From NCBI GenBank assembly GCA_964600075.1, contig CAZRIE010000004.1, forward strand, positions 43,727 through 107,726: DNA of 64,000 bases, given 5' to 3'. The first letter of the stretch is position 1. The number at the start of each line of letters is the position of its first letter. A program made the position numbers and the translations under genes. This document shows, in pieces, positions 52,924-62,269 of the stretch. Under the pieces are notes generated by a model that was not told the DNA's origin, did not search any database, and saw only the letters and a program-made list of their open reading frames with translations. This stretch comes from CAZRIE01 sp964600075 (lineage in GTDB: Bacteria; Bacteroidota; Bacteroidia; Flavobacteriales; Flavobacteriaceae).

Positions 52924-53874
52924 CTATTGAACAACTTCAAAGGTCAATACAATTGCATTGGAGTTAACTCCGATGAAATCTTGCGATGCGGCCAAAAACA
53001 TCACCAATCTCATAGAGTTATCCGTGATATCTTGAATAATCACTTTGTTCTCAAAATCATAAAATCCTACGAATTCACTTCCTGAAAAATCGAGGGTACT
53101 GACACCTTCATAGGTCAATTTCCCGCCAGGACCATAAACCGAAGCTATTTCAAAATTTTCATTTTCCGCATAGGTGAAAGTTGCACCGGCCTCAGGCGTA
53201 TACAGACCGGTACAAAGTCCGAAATCTGATCCTCCATCGTTTACGATTCCTGCACCGCCGGTGGTCACGAACTGAAATACCAGGCCACTAAAGGCAGCTT
53301 CGTCAGCTTTTACGTCGTGGCCATAGTTGCCGTCAAAATGAAACGTGAATTCGTCGTCATATACCTCACCCATCCCTAGACCTGCCCCAAAAATTCCGGA
53401 AGGTAGAGGGTTCGGTGCCCCATCGAAAGGAGAAAGTGTCGCATCTGAATTGGCAAAATAGTCGTTTTCGGAATGGCCACTGGAAAGCTTCCAAGTCTTA
53501 CCATTGGTAGCTGTGGCCCCACCGGTAAGCAATACATAGGGTGTAATGTCCAATGCCAGTGCTACTTCTTTTGTCAAGGAGGCGCCGCTGACATCCGTAG
53601 CGGTCAAAACAGCTGTATAATACCCACCCGCACTATAGTCGTGCACCGGATTTTGTTCCGTACTCGTTGCACCGTCGCCAAAATCCCATATCCAGCCAGT
53701 AGCACTATGCGTTAGCCCTTGAAAAGCCACCCTTTTACCCTTGACACTATGAAAAATATCTGCTGAGAGCGGAAAATTGTCCGTTCCAGCATTGTCGTCC
53801 GAACTACAGGAACACAACATCAGCAATGAACAAAACAAGAATCCCAATAACGTATTTGCGCTTCTTTTATACAT
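52924..53874 (-). CDS. PKD-domain surface lipoprotein
   Basis: About 316 residues. Lipoprotein signal LLGFLFCSLLMLCSC, then one PKD domain (about 45-110) with GWIWDFGDGATSTEQNPVHD and YYTAVLTATD. The remainder (about 120-316) is beta-rich with TNGKTWKLSSGHSENDYF and NKVIIQDITDNSMRLVMFLA; the pattern resembles surface glycan-binding proteins of Bacteroidota PULs, although no catalytic domain is visible. It is the first gene of the SusC/SusD operon, in the place where a SusE/F-like binding protein might be, so a surface substrate-binding role is the best guess. Confidence 0.8.
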   Translation of the reverse strand: MYKRSANTLLGFLFCSLLMLCSCSSDDNAGTDNFPLSADIFHSVKGKRVAFQGLTHSATGWIWDFGDGATSTEQNPVHDYSAGGYYTAVLTATDVSGASLTKEVALALDITPYVLLTGGATATNGKTWKLSSGHSENDYFANSDATLSPFDGAPNPLPSGIFGAGLGMGEVYDDEFTFHFDGNYGHDVKADEAAFSGLVFQFVTTGGAGIVNDGGSDFGLCTGLYTPEAGATFTYAENENFEIASVYGPGGKLTYEGVSTLDFSGSEFVGFYDFENKVIIQDITDNSMRLVMFLAASQDFIGVNSNAIVLTFEVVQ

Positions 53875-54100
53875 AACATTTACTTTTTAACTATCGCGTA
53901 AAACTGAAATTATTTTCAGTCATCAACTTAAAGCTAATATTATTTAATTCTTAATTTTTTCTTAATTTTTATATCTACCTACCTCAAAACTATGCTATTA
54001 TATTTCAATTTATTTCAGGAATATTATTCTTTATACATGACATTTTAACCCTTGATTTATTTTTTTACACCTAATTTTATCAGAATTTGATAATCTTATC
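53875..54100 (+). promoter_or_regulatory. Divergent promoter region of the PKD-SusC-SusD and ceramidase operons
   Basis: Very AT-rich 226 bp between divergent operons. It contains TATGCTAT at 53991-53998, also found at 42887-42894 upstream of AraC, and TTTACACC near 54064. These are weak similarities to the AraC-linked region. No palindrome or firm promoter box was identified. Confidence 0.35.
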
Positions 54101-55390
54101 ATGAAGCGTTGGTATTCGATAGTAGCTTTCAAAATGGCAGTACCATTACTCTGCTTAGCATTTCTTTGCGCGAACAGTACCCAAGCCCAAGAGTTAAAAG
54201 TGGGATTCGCAAAACGAATACTGACTCCCGATCCATTAATCGCCGTTTCTGGCGGAGTAGGAACTCCAAAACCTGTCACTACCAAAAAGGGAGACTTATA
54301 TGTTCGAGCCATGGTCTTTGAAAATGATGGCGAAAAAATTGCAATAGTAAACATTGATAATCTAGGCTGGCCAGCCGCTCTTGGCAATAAATCTAGAAAA
54401 CTGATAAAAGACATTCCTTTTAATAATATTCTGATTGGCGCAACCCATACCCATAGCGCTCCTGATGCATACGCCTTTCCCGATGAAAACGGTAATCATG
54501 GTGCAGATCTTGAATATTTAGAATGGTGTACCGTGCAAATAGCAGATGCCGTAAACGAAGCTTTTAAAAATAGAGAACCAGCCAACCTAAAAATTGCCGT
54601 TGGCAAAGCAGAGGGCAAAATCGCTTACAATTACTACGCCCCAAAATTATACGACCCTCGTTGCGGAGTGATTCAAGCCATCGGCACCACGGGAAAAAAC
54701 AAGAACAAACCCTTGGTCACTTTGGTCAACTATGCCATCCATCCTGAAGTAATTGGTAGTGACCGAAAAATTTTGAGTCCTGATATGGTCGGGCCGCTTT
54801 ATGATCGGATTGAAGAAAAAACGGGTGGCATGGCTATCTTCATGAATGGGGCGCAAGGCGGAATGGTCACTGCAGATACCAGATTAGACGATGGAAAAGA
54901 AGCCGGCGATTGGGAGGAATGCAAAAGAATCGGAAACCTATTGGCAGATGAGGCTTTACGTATAGTTACCGATGCACCGATTCAAGAAAACCCAACTATC
55001 CTTTCCGCTAACAAGAAAGTAGTTTTTCCCATAGATTCAGAAATGTTGCGGTTCATTCTAAAAAATTCCCCTTTAAGCATGGGTTCATCAGACGAAGGTT
55101 CCATTAGTACAACGCTCAATCTTCTAAATATTGGCACAGCGCAAATTTTGACTATTCCTGGAGAGGCATTGCCCAACATCGGGTATTATTTAAAAAGGAA
55201 GATGCCTACAAAGCATCCTTTTCTCTTTGGACTAACCAATGATGCGCTGGGATACATTCTGACAAAAGAAGACTTCAACAGCTTTGAAAGATATGACTAC
55301 GTAAGTCGCACCAGCCTAGGCGAAATGACCGGAGAAATTCTGGTGTCGGAGCTGATGAAAATGATAAAAAACAATCCTAAACCACAATAA
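54101..55390 (+). CDS. Neutral/alkaline ceramidase-family exported protein 1
   Basis: About 429 residues, signal peptide (AVPLLCLAFLCANSTQAQ). Covers the N-terminal catalytic domain of the neutral/alkaline ceramidase family: KVGFAKRILTPDPLIAVSGG, the zinc-histidine block IGATHTHSAPDA (near 114-121), VTLVNYAIHPEVIGS (histidine near 210) and FMNGAQGGMVTAD. Ceramidases release a fatty acid from ceramide; short relatives in marine Bacteroidota and Planctomycetes lack the C-terminal domain and have unknown substrates. First gene of the + strand operon. Cleavage of an amide-linked or ester-linked acyl group from a glycolipid or acylated sugar is inferred. Confidence 0.82.
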   Translation: MKRWYSIVAFKMAVPLLCLAFLCANSTQAQELKVGFAKRILTPDPLIAVSGGVGTPKPVTTKKGDLYVRAMVFENDGEKIAIVNIDNLGWPAALGNKSRKLIKDIPFNNILIGATHTHSAPDAYAFPDENGNHGADLEYLEWCTVQIADAVNEAFKNREPANLKIAVGKAEGKIAYNYYAPKLYDPRCGVIQAIGTTGKNKNKPLVTLVNYAIHPEVIGSDRKILSPDMVGPLYDRIEEKTGGMAIFMNGAQGGMVTADTRLDDGKEAGDWEECKRIGNLLADEALRIVTDAPIQENPTILSANKKVVFPIDSEMLRFILKNSPLSMGSSDEGSISTTLNLLNIGTAQILTIPGEALPNIGYYLKRKMPTKHPFLFGLTNDALGYILTKEDFNSFERYDYVSRTSLGEMTGEILVSELMKMIKNNPKPQ

Positions 55391-55407
55391 ATCAATTGAT
55401 ATATACC

Positions 55408-56796
55408 ATGAAAAGACCGTTTGCAATTTTACTGCTGATTCCTATTTTACTTTTGACCTATTGCCGAGAGAATTCCACAAAAAAATTGGAGACCGTGGTA
55501 GTCGAAGAAATCGAAGTAACCCCTAAAACCGCTCTGGAAAGTTATTTGAAAACCGCTGATAATTCGTATGCCTGGGAGGTTAAAGATTCTTTTGAATTGG
55601 GCGAAGTGAAAGCCTATAACCTTTTATTGACCAGTCAAACATGGCGCGACCATGTCTGGAAACATCAGTTGACGTTATTGGTGCCAAAGGAAATAAATTA
55701 CGACGGATCACTACTATTCATTACAGGAGGTAGGTTAGAAGATGGCATGCCCAAATGGACCCCACAGGATGACCAAGACGAAACCGCACCCATGGCATTG
55801 ATTGCACAAAAGAATAAGGCCATTGTCTCGATAATACGACAAGTGCCAATGCAGCCCTTATACGATGGAGAACTAGTAGAAGACCAATTAATATCATTTA
55901 CACTGCATAATTACAAACAAGATAAAGATTTAACTTGGCCGCTACTTTTTCCAATGGTAAAAAGCGCCGTTCGCGGAATGGATGCCATACAGGAATTTTC
56001 AAAACAAAATCTCAAGAAAGACATTACCAGGTTTACCGTTGCCGGAGCTTCTAAAAGAGGTTGGACAACTTGGCTGACAGGTGCAAGTGATGAACGCGTT
56101 GAGGCTATCGGGCCTATGGTCATCGATGTTCTAAATATGCCCATAAGTTTAGATTACCATCTCACAGCATGGAATGAATACAGTGAGCAGATCAACGACT
56201 ACATCAAACTGGAAATTCCGCAGACCGTAAATAGCGAAGACGGCAATGCGCTTACACAAATGATCGACCCCTATTCGTATCGAGAAAAATTGACTATGCC
56301 CAAACTAATATTCATAGGCACCAATGACGAGTATTGGCCCGTTGATGCGGTAAAGAATTATATCAAGGATATACCCGGGGAGAACTACATTCACTACACA
56401 CCCAATGCCGGTCATAATCTTGATGGTGGTGAAAGTGCATTGAAAGCATTGAGTGGCTTTTGGGGCCAGACCTTGGCCAAGAAGCCCTATGCTAATATGA
56501 ATTATGAGCTAAGTACTGATCAAAGTTCAGCAACACTTTCCGTAGTATCCGATTCAGAAGATTTCAAAAATGCCTACCTATGGTCTGCAGATTCAGAAGA
56601 TCGTGATTTCAGGGATGAAGAATGGAAATCGATTAAAATAACACCGCCAACAGGAAAAGAAACGACGCGGAAAGTTTCCTTCCCAAAGAAAGGATACAAG
56701 GCTTTTTACATTGATTTGGAATATGCAGATGAAAATGGTGGAACATATACCAAAAGCACTAGAATGTATCTAGCTGATGATGATGAAGTTCTCTAA
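55408..56796 (+). CDS. PhoPQ-activated pathogenicity-related-type alpha/beta hydrolase (lipoprotein)
   Basis: About 462 residues from the ATG at 55408 (a TTG at 55396 would only add four residues). Lipoprotein signal FAILLLIPILLLTYC. Alpha/beta hydrolase body of the PhoPQ_related family: LTSQTWRDHVWKHQLTLLVP, VRGMDAIQEFS, nucleophile serine in RFTVAGASKRGWTTWLTG (near 213), the VIDVLNM strand, acid region IGTNDEYWPVDAV and histidine in NAGHNLDGG. Probably an exported esterase. Starts 17 bp after the ceramidase-like gene and overlaps the next by 20 bp. Confidence 0.87.
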   Translation: MKRPFAILLLIPILLLTYCRENSTKKLETVVVEEIEVTPKTALESYLKTADNSYAWEVKDSFELGEVKAYNLLLTSQTWRDHVWKHQLTLLVPKEINYDGSLLFITGGRLEDGMPKWTPQDDQDETAPMALIAQKNKAIVSIIRQVPMQPLYDGELVEDQLISFTLHNYKQDKDLTWPLLFPMVKSAVRGMDAIQEFSKQNLKKDITRFTVAGASKRGWTTWLTGASDERVEAIGPMVIDVLNMPISLDYHLTAWNEYSEQINDYIKLEIPQTVNSEDGNALTQMIDPYSYREKLTMPKLIFIGTNDEYWPVDAVKNYIKDIPGENYIHYTPNAGHNLDGGESALKALSGFWGQTLAKKPYANMNYELSTDQSSATLSVVSDSEDFKNAYLWSADSEDRDFRDEEWKSIKITPPTGKETTRKVSFPKKGYKAFYIDLEYADENGGTYTKSTRMYLADDDEVL

Positions 56797-57697
56797 AACA
56801 GTACGGAATTGGAGTATCGCAATTGTTGCCCTACTGCTCGTTGGCTTTGCTGCTTTCAAGCTTGCCAACGATACAAACGAAAGCTTGCAGGTAACCTCCT
56901 ATTATGGTTATGACCAGGGCATTCCTTTAAAAGACTCCGTACAGACAGTCGTCGACACTACCGAGTTTAAATTGTTTTCGGTTTCTTACACTAGCATTCA
57001 CGACAAAAGAGTGACCGCACTTTTGAGCCTTCCGAAAAAGGCCACAACTCCCCTACCCGTAGTTATTTTGATGCACGGCCTTGGTGATCATAAAGCGGTT
57101 GATTACGTTGAATATGGAAATAGTCTTTTTCTAAAAAATGGCTTTGCGGTATTACGAATTGACATTAGTGACCACGGAGATCGAAAAAACGACGTTTACG
57201 ATTTCGATTTAACGGGCGACTATAAATATTGGACGCGCAATGTCATCACCCAAACTGTTTTTGACCTCCGTCGTGCAGTCGACTTCATAGAAACACGAAA
57301 AGAACTAGATCATAAAAGAATCGGTTATTACGGCATCAGTCTAGGTGGTATTATAGGCACGGTTTTTTGCGGTGTCGAAAATAGGGTTAAGGTTCCTGTG
57401 GTTGCCTTGGCCGGGGGGCAGTTAAACCTTTTGTATGAAGAAAATGCGCTTTCTTCCGAAGCGAAAGATTTTGTGAGCATTATCGAACCCCTTAATTTTG
57501 TGAAGCAAATTTCTCCTCGCCCATTTTTAATGCTCAATGCGAAGAATGACGAAATCGTACCCCCGGCCATGAGCAAGCTACTTTTTTATGCGGCCAAGGA
57601 TCCCAAAGAAATTATTTGGTACGACGCCAAACATAGAGATGCACCTCTCGATATTATCTATGGGGATGGGCTCAACTGGTTTAAGAAATATTTGTAA
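56777..57697 (+). CDS. Alpha/beta hydrolase (dienelactone hydrolase / acyl esterase type), membrane-anchored
   Basis: About 306 residues. N-terminal membrane anchor (WSIAIVALLLVGFAAFKLA). Hydrolase motifs: oxyanion VVILMHGLGDHK, nucleophile serine in RIGYYGISLGGIIGTVF (near 197), acid in NAKNDEIVPPAM and a late histidine in YDAKHRDAPLDI. Its start ATG lies inside the upstream gene (20 bp overlap), implying coupled expression. Likely an exported carboxyl-ester hydrolase removing acyl groups, working with the neighbouring esterase and ceramidase-like enzymes (inference). Confidence 0.85.
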   Translation: MMMKFSKTVRNWSIAIVALLLVGFAAFKLANDTNESLQVTSYYGYDQGIPLKDSVQTVVDTTEFKLFSVSYTSIHDKRVTALLSLPKKATTPLPVVILMHGLGDHKAVDYVEYGNSLFLKNGFAVLRIDISDHGDRKNDVYDFDLTGDYKYWTRNVITQTVFDLRRAVDFIETRKELDHKRIGYYGISLGGIIGTVFCGVENRVKVPVVALAGGQLNLLYEENALSSEAKDFVSIIEPLNFVKQISPRPFLMLNAKNDEIVPPAMSKLLFYAAKDPKEIIWYDAKHRDAPLDIIYGDGLNWFKKYL

Positions 57698-57708
57698 AAA
57701 TCTCAAAA

Positions 57709-58737
57709 ATGAAAAAGTCATTTGTAATTAAAGTAGCAATCGGACTCTGTTTCTCACTTTTCGTTGGAAGCTGTGGCGAAAAGAAAAAAACCGATAATCA
57801 ACTAGCCGATAGTTCACAAAGTGAGGAAAAAATGACCAAGATACCCAAAACCTGGGCCGAAAAGCTAGGCTGGCCTACTGGAAAAAAAGTGATAATGCTT
57901 CATGCAGATGATATAGGCATGAGCCCCGAAGGAAATGAGGCGGCCAAAAAACAGTTGGTCGAAGGTGTAATACAATCCGCTGCCGTAATGATTCCATGCC
58001 CCAATGCGAAGGAATTTATTTTATGGGCCAAAAACAACCCAAAAATGGATGTTGGCCTACACTTGACCCTGACCAGCGAATGGAAGACCTACCGCTGGGG
58101 ACCAGTAACCCCAAATGATGAAGTCCCCGGATTGTTGGATGAGGATAAAAAAATGTGGCATTCCGTTTTGCAAGTTGTGCAACACGCATCGGCGATCGAA
58201 GTCGAAAAAGAAATACGGGCACAGATCGAACAATCTATAGCGTGGGGCCATCGCCCCGATCATATCGATACACACATGGGCACTTTATTCGGCGACCCTA
58301 GTTATGTGAAAGCATATATGAAAGTGGCTCAAGAATATGGCATACCCGCAAATATTATAGACATATCCAAACCCAAAGTATTGGCCGAATTTAGAAGTCA
58401 AGGCTATCCCATGACTGATGAAGTTGTACAAATGACCAAAGAGTATACCTTGCCCCAACTGGATTATTTTACCAGTGCGCCCAAGGCCAAAACCTATGAA
58501 GAAAAAATCGATAATTTCAAAAAATTGATACAAGGCTTGGACCCAGGGCTGACCGAAATCATTTTTCATCCCTCGGTATTGACCGAAAACCTTAAAACTA
58601 TAACAGGTTCTTGGCAACAACGCTCTTGGGAGGCACAAATGTTCTCTGACCCTGACCTGATTCAATTCTTTAAGGATGAAGGTATCATCTTTACCAACTG
58701 GCAAGAAATCATGGAGCGTTTCGAGAAATCAAAATAA
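57709..58737 (+). CDS. ChbG/YdjC-family carbohydrate deacetylase (lipoprotein)
   Basis: About 342 residues. Lipoprotein signal IGLCFSLFVGSC. The YdjC/ChbG TIM-barrel-like domain (about 60-330) has the metal-binding IMLHADDIGMSPEGN (Asp-Asp near 66), VGLHLTLTSEW (His near 119), WGHRPDHIDTHMG (His near 188) and a late IIFHPSV. Family enzymes remove N-acetyl groups from chito- or other amino sugars. Here it is exported, unlike E. coli ChbG, so it would act on oligosaccharides in the periplasm. Twelve bp after the hydrolase gene. Confidence 0.88.
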   Translation: MKKSFVIKVAIGLCFSLFVGSCGEKKKTDNQLADSSQSEEKMTKIPKTWAEKLGWPTGKKVIMLHADDIGMSPEGNEAAKKQLVEGVIQSAAVMIPCPNAKEFILWAKNNPKMDVGLHLTLTSEWKTYRWGPVTPNDEVPGLLDEDKKMWHSVLQVVQHASAIEVEKEIRAQIEQSIAWGHRPDHIDTHMGTLFGDPSYVKAYMKVAQEYGIPANIIDISKPKVLAEFRSQGYPMTDEVVQMTKEYTLPQLDYFTSAPKAKTYEEKIDNFKKLIQGLDPGLTEIIFHPSVLTENLKTITGSWQQRSWEAQMFSDPDLIQFFKDEGIIFTNWQEIMERFEKSK

Positions 58738-58845
58738 CGGGTTTATTGATAATATTTAATGTATAACAAATAAGATAACATTGGCACCATGTTGCCAAAA
58801 TGGGTTTATTTGTAAGTAAACCAGTTTAAATCTAAAGTCCAACCT

Positions 58846-59706
58846 ATGGATTCTACTACAGGAATCATACTCGCCATTTCCCTGATCTTAATAATGTTCG
58901 GTATGGGACTATCACTGACCTTAACTGATTTCAAAAGAGTATTTGTTTTTCCAAAGGCAATAATAATAGGCCTTTGTTGCCAGATCATATTCTTGCCGTT
59001 GATAGGCTATGCATTGGCAACGGCATTGCAACTTTCGCCAACGATAGCCATCGGCCTTATGCTTTTGGCAGCTTGCCCCGGTGGCCCGACATCAAACATG
59101 TTGACTTTCTTGGCCAAGGGCGATCTCGCTCTGTCAGTTTCCCTAACGGCAGTGGCCAGTGTGCTGACAATTTTCACAATACCGCTCATCGTTCAGTTTG
59201 CGGTTCAAGAGTTTTCAAATGAAAGCCAGACTATAAGCGTAGATGCCTTTACTATGATCAAGCAATTGACGATAATCGTATTACTGCCCGTAACCTTGGG
59301 CATGTTGGTAAAAAACAAGTACGACAAATTTGCATCGCGAATGGAGAAACCTGTAAAAGTGGCATCCGCAATTATATTTATTTTGGTCGTCATAGGCATT
59401 ACCTACAGTACTCGAGATGTTCTCATGGGCTATTTAAGGGAAGCAGGGCTGCCAGCCATATTATTGAACATTATTATGATGACTATTGGCTTTTCAATGG
59501 CCGTACTTTTTAAATTGAACCGGCGACAGGCTATAAGTATTTCCATTGAAACGGGAATACAAAATGGAACCTTGGCCATTACCTTAGCGACTATCGCTTT
59601 GAACAATACTGAATTTGCAATAGTGCCCGCAGTTTATGGTCTTTTGATGTATGTTTCGGCCTCCCTAATTGTTTTGAACCGAAAGTCTTTAGGGGTAAAG
59701 AATTAA
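58846..59706 (+). CDS. Bile acid:sodium symporter family transporter (BASS)
   Basis: About 286 residues with about nine membrane helices. Family marks: MFGMGLSLTLTDFKRVF, LMLLAACPGGPTSNMLTFLA with KGDLALSVSLTAVAS (first discontinuous helix), and SIETGIQNGTLAITLATIAL (second). These are the BASS sodium-site and crossover motifs. BASS proteins move organic anions such as pantothenate, pyruvate or bile acids with sodium. Located between the deacetylase and the sialidase-like gene, it could import an acid released by the exported enzymes. Substrate unknown. Confidence 0.9.
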   Translation: MDSTTGIILAISLILIMFGMGLSLTLTDFKRVFVFPKAIIIGLCCQIIFLPLIGYALATALQLSPTIAIGLMLLAACPGGPTSNMLTFLAKGDLALSVSLTAVASVLTIFTIPLIVQFAVQEFSNESQTISVDAFTMIKQLTIIVLLPVTLGMLVKNKYDKFASRMEKPVKVASAIIFILVVIGITYSTRDVLMGYLREAGLPAILLNIIMMTIGFSMAVLFKLNRRQAISISIETGIQNGTLAITLATIALNNTEFAIVPAVYGLLMYVSASLIVLNRKSLGVKN

Positions 59707-59767
59707 TTTACATGGATCGGCCAGGCCTAAAAAAGGAATAAATTTTTTAAACTTAAATTCTACTACA

Positions 59768-60850
59768 GTGAGAGCATTTTATTTAATCACATTTTCGTTA
59801 TTTTTTCTATCTTGTAAAGACAAGCCTATCGAATTACCACCACTCATTTCAACAAATCATCCTGCGGTTTCAACCCAAGAATTCATCTATGAAATAGCAG
59901 ATGCATTGACACCCGAATGCCATGCGTCGACCGTGGAAGTAAGCAACGGAACAGTAATCGCTTCTTGGTTTGGTGGCACCGAAGAAAAGAATAAGGACGT
60001 CGGAATTTGGGTATCCCGAAATACGAAAGGATCTTGGTCTACACCTATCGAAGTGGTCAACGGTGTACAAGAAGCTGGTACACGCCACCCCTGTTGGAAT
60101 CCAGTTTTGTTTAAACCTAGGGGGCAGCCCCTATATCTTTTCTATAAGGTCGGGCCGAGTCCGCAAGAATGGTGGGGACTTTATATGACCTCAGAAGATG
60201 ATGGCAAAACATGGTCGGAACCTATAATGCTTCCTGATGGTATTTTAGGCCCAATAAAAAATCAACCTATCCAATTAGCGAACGGTACCATAATTTCGCC
60301 TTCCAGTAATGAAACTGTAGATGGAGAATGGACCATCCATGTAGAACAAAGCGTTGATAGTGCTAAAACATGGACCAAAACCGAACCCCTGAACGATCCT
60401 GAAAAATTCGGGGCTATTCAACCCGTGGTCTTAAACCATGGAAATGGAAGGCTTCAGTTACTAAGTCGCACAAAGAACGATGTGGTCTCACAAAATTGGT
60501 CTGAAGATAACGGTAAAACTTGGGGAGAAATGACGGCTACAGCCCTATCCAATCCGAATTCGGGGGTCGACGGCGTAACATTAAAAGATGGTCGCCATAT
60601 CTTAATCTATAATCCTACAAGCAAAAATTGGGGTGATCGCGTGCCCCTGAGCTTAGGAATTTCCAAGGATGGGAAAACTTGGGACCGCACCATTGAATTG
60701 GAACCACTACGTGAAACAACCGACAAATCAGGCGAAGAATATTCATATCCAACAATAATTCAAGCCGATGATGGCAAAGTACATTTGGTCTATACCTGGA
60801 ATAGGAAAACAGTAAAATACGTAGTTCTAGATCCTTCGAAAATCAAATAG
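59768..60850 (+). CDS. BNR/sialidase-family exported lipoprotein, GTG start
   Basis: About 360 residues from GTG at 59768, giving a lipoprotein signal LITFSLFFLSC. Six-bladed-propeller sialidase fold with at least three Asp-box-like repeats: SEDDGKTWSEP, SEDNGKTWGEM and SKDGKTWDRT, plus SVDSAKTWTKT. Conserved family segments are HASTVEVSNGTVIASWFGG, RHPCWNPVLF and GILGPIKNQPIQLANGTIIS. True GH33 sialidases have an arginine triad and FRIP; a FRIP box is not seen, so it may act on another glycoside or not be a hydrolase at all. Its presence in the same region as two NanA-type aldolases and a sodium symporter is suggestive. Ends one base before the next start. Confidence 0.8.
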   Translation: MRAFYLITFSLFFLSCKDKPIELPPLISTNHPAVSTQEFIYEIADALTPECHASTVEVSNGTVIASWFGGTEEKNKDVGIWVSRNTKGSWSTPIEVVNGVQEAGTRHPCWNPVLFKPRGQPLYLFYKVGPSPQEWWGLYMTSEDDGKTWSEPIMLPDGILGPIKNQPIQLANGTIISPSSNETVDGEWTIHVEQSVDSAKTWTKTEPLNDPEKFGAIQPVVLNHGNGRLQLLSRTKNDVVSQNWSEDNGKTWGEMTATALSNPNSGVDGVTLKDGRHILIYNPTSKNWGDRVPLSLGISKDGKTWDRTIELEPLRETTDKSGEEYSYPTIIQADDGKVHLVYTWNRKTVKYVVLDPSKIK

Positions 60851-62257
60851 ATGAGCGTTAAAAGGTGGCAACGAAGATTGTTACGGGTTCTTGCCATTTC
60901 GGCCATTACTCTAGGGCTACTTTTCTATTTTTCAACCAACACGATTGATACGAACCCCTATTTTGAGACCTCCTATTACAAAAATACCGTGGCAAAAATG
61001 GATGCCGCCTTCGAGGGGAAAACGACTGCCCAAGGAGCGTTTTTAGCAGGTTTTGCCCGCATCAACATTACCCCAAAATTTGTGGAAGTTTCGCCAGATG
61101 CTTCCAGGGGCGAATTCAATGCAATCAAAATGGCCGGCTATGGCGATGGAAAAATTGCTGTAGGCACTCATGATTCTTTATTTGCCAAGGCAATTGCCGT
61201 TGAAGTAGATGGTAAAGAGCTGGTTTTTTTAAGTGCCGATATGGTCGTCATCCCCGAATTAGTGGTTCTAAAGGTCGAATCGAATCTAAAAGGGGAAATC
61301 TCAAGAAAGCAAATTTTATTCGGCGCAACACATACGCATGCGAGCATTGGAAACTGCATACCCGAGTTCGTAGGTGAAAGTTTTGGGGGCGAATTTCAAC
61401 CAGAAGTAGTAGAATGGCTTGCGGAAAAGTTCACACAACTTATTCTCGCTGCAAGAAAAGACAGGAAGCTTGCAAAGTTTTCATCAGGATATGTCAGAGC
61501 CCCTAATTTGATTCGCAATCGCATTATTGGAGAAACAGGAAGGCTAAACGATAAATTGAATTTAGTGACTTTTGCACAACAAAATGGCAAAAAAGCCGTA
61601 ATCGGAATCTTTGGTGCCCATGCCACCACGATCGGACCTTGGAATGATACATTCAGTGGTGACTATCCGGGTTATTTTCAAAGACGTCTAGAAGCTAAGG
61701 GAATAGATTTGGCTATGTTCTTTGCGGGAACGGTGGGTAGTCATTCAAACAAAGGTAAAGGCGAAAAATTTCAGAAGTCACAGTATATTGGGGAGACCTT
61801 GGCAGATTCGGCCGAAGTGTTCATCAACAAAATGCAATATGATTCGGTCGTGACGATGACGGCAATAACTACTGAAATCGAAATTCCAGAGCTTCAGGCT
61901 ATTTATGTTTCAGACCAGCTGCGACTTTCTCCCTGGGCCGGCAAAAAACTGATGGCCGAAATGAAATCTATTTATTTGCAAGGTGTTAAACTTAATGACT
62001 TGGTCTGGATCGCAATGCCCTATGAACTAAGTGGCGAATACGGTTTAGATTTGAAAAATGCTTTAGCGGTAGACGGATATAACTCCGCCCTGACCAGTTT
62101 CAATGGACAATATCTAGGCTACATCGTGCCCCAGAAATATTACTATTACGACACCTATGAAGCACGATTGATGGGGTGGTATGGCCCTAGTATGGGGGAC
62201 TATCTGATGGAATTGAACTTTAAACTGGCCAATGAGCTCACTGATTCAAGATTATAA
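60851..62257 (+). CDS. Neutral/alkaline ceramidase-family membrane-anchored protein 2
   Basis: About 468 residues. One N-terminal helix (LLRVLAISAITLGLLFYF) anchors a catalytic domain of ceramidase type: AGFARINITPKF, FLSADMVVIPE, FGATHTHASIGNCIPE (near 157-166, zinc histidines), FGAHATTIGPWNDTFSGDYP (near 255) and FFAGTVGSHSNKGKG. It is clearly divergent from the proteins at 54101 and 62270, so not a recent duplicate. Adjacent to the sialidase-like gene and 12 bp before the third member. Confidence 0.82.
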   Translation: MSVKRWQRRLLRVLAISAITLGLLFYFSTNTIDTNPYFETSYYKNTVAKMDAAFEGKTTAQGAFLAGFARINITPKFVEVSPDASRGEFNAIKMAGYGDGKIAVGTHDSLFAKAIAVEVDGKELVFLSADMVVIPELVVLKVESNLKGEISRKQILFGATHTHASIGNCIPEFVGESFGGEFQPEVVEWLAEKFTQLILAARKDRKLAKFSSGYVRAPNLIRNRIIGETGRLNDKLNLVTFAQQNGKKAVIGIFGAHATTIGPWNDTFSGDYPGYFQRRLEAKGIDLAMFFAGTVGSHSNKGKGEKFQKSQYIGETLADSAEVFINKMQYDSVVTMTAITTEIEIPELQAIYVSDQLRLSPWAGKKLMAEMKSIYLQGVKLNDLVWIAMPYELSGEYGLDLKNALAVDGYNSALTSFNGQYLGYIVPQKYYYYDTYEARLMGWYGPSMGDYLMELNFKLANELTDSRL

Positions 62258-62269
62258 ACAAAACTAAAA

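Noticed and set aside
59768..60850. Confident GH33 exo-sialidase
   Set aside because: Asp boxes are present but no FRIP motif is seen and the arginine triad could not be assigned, so only family membership is claimed.
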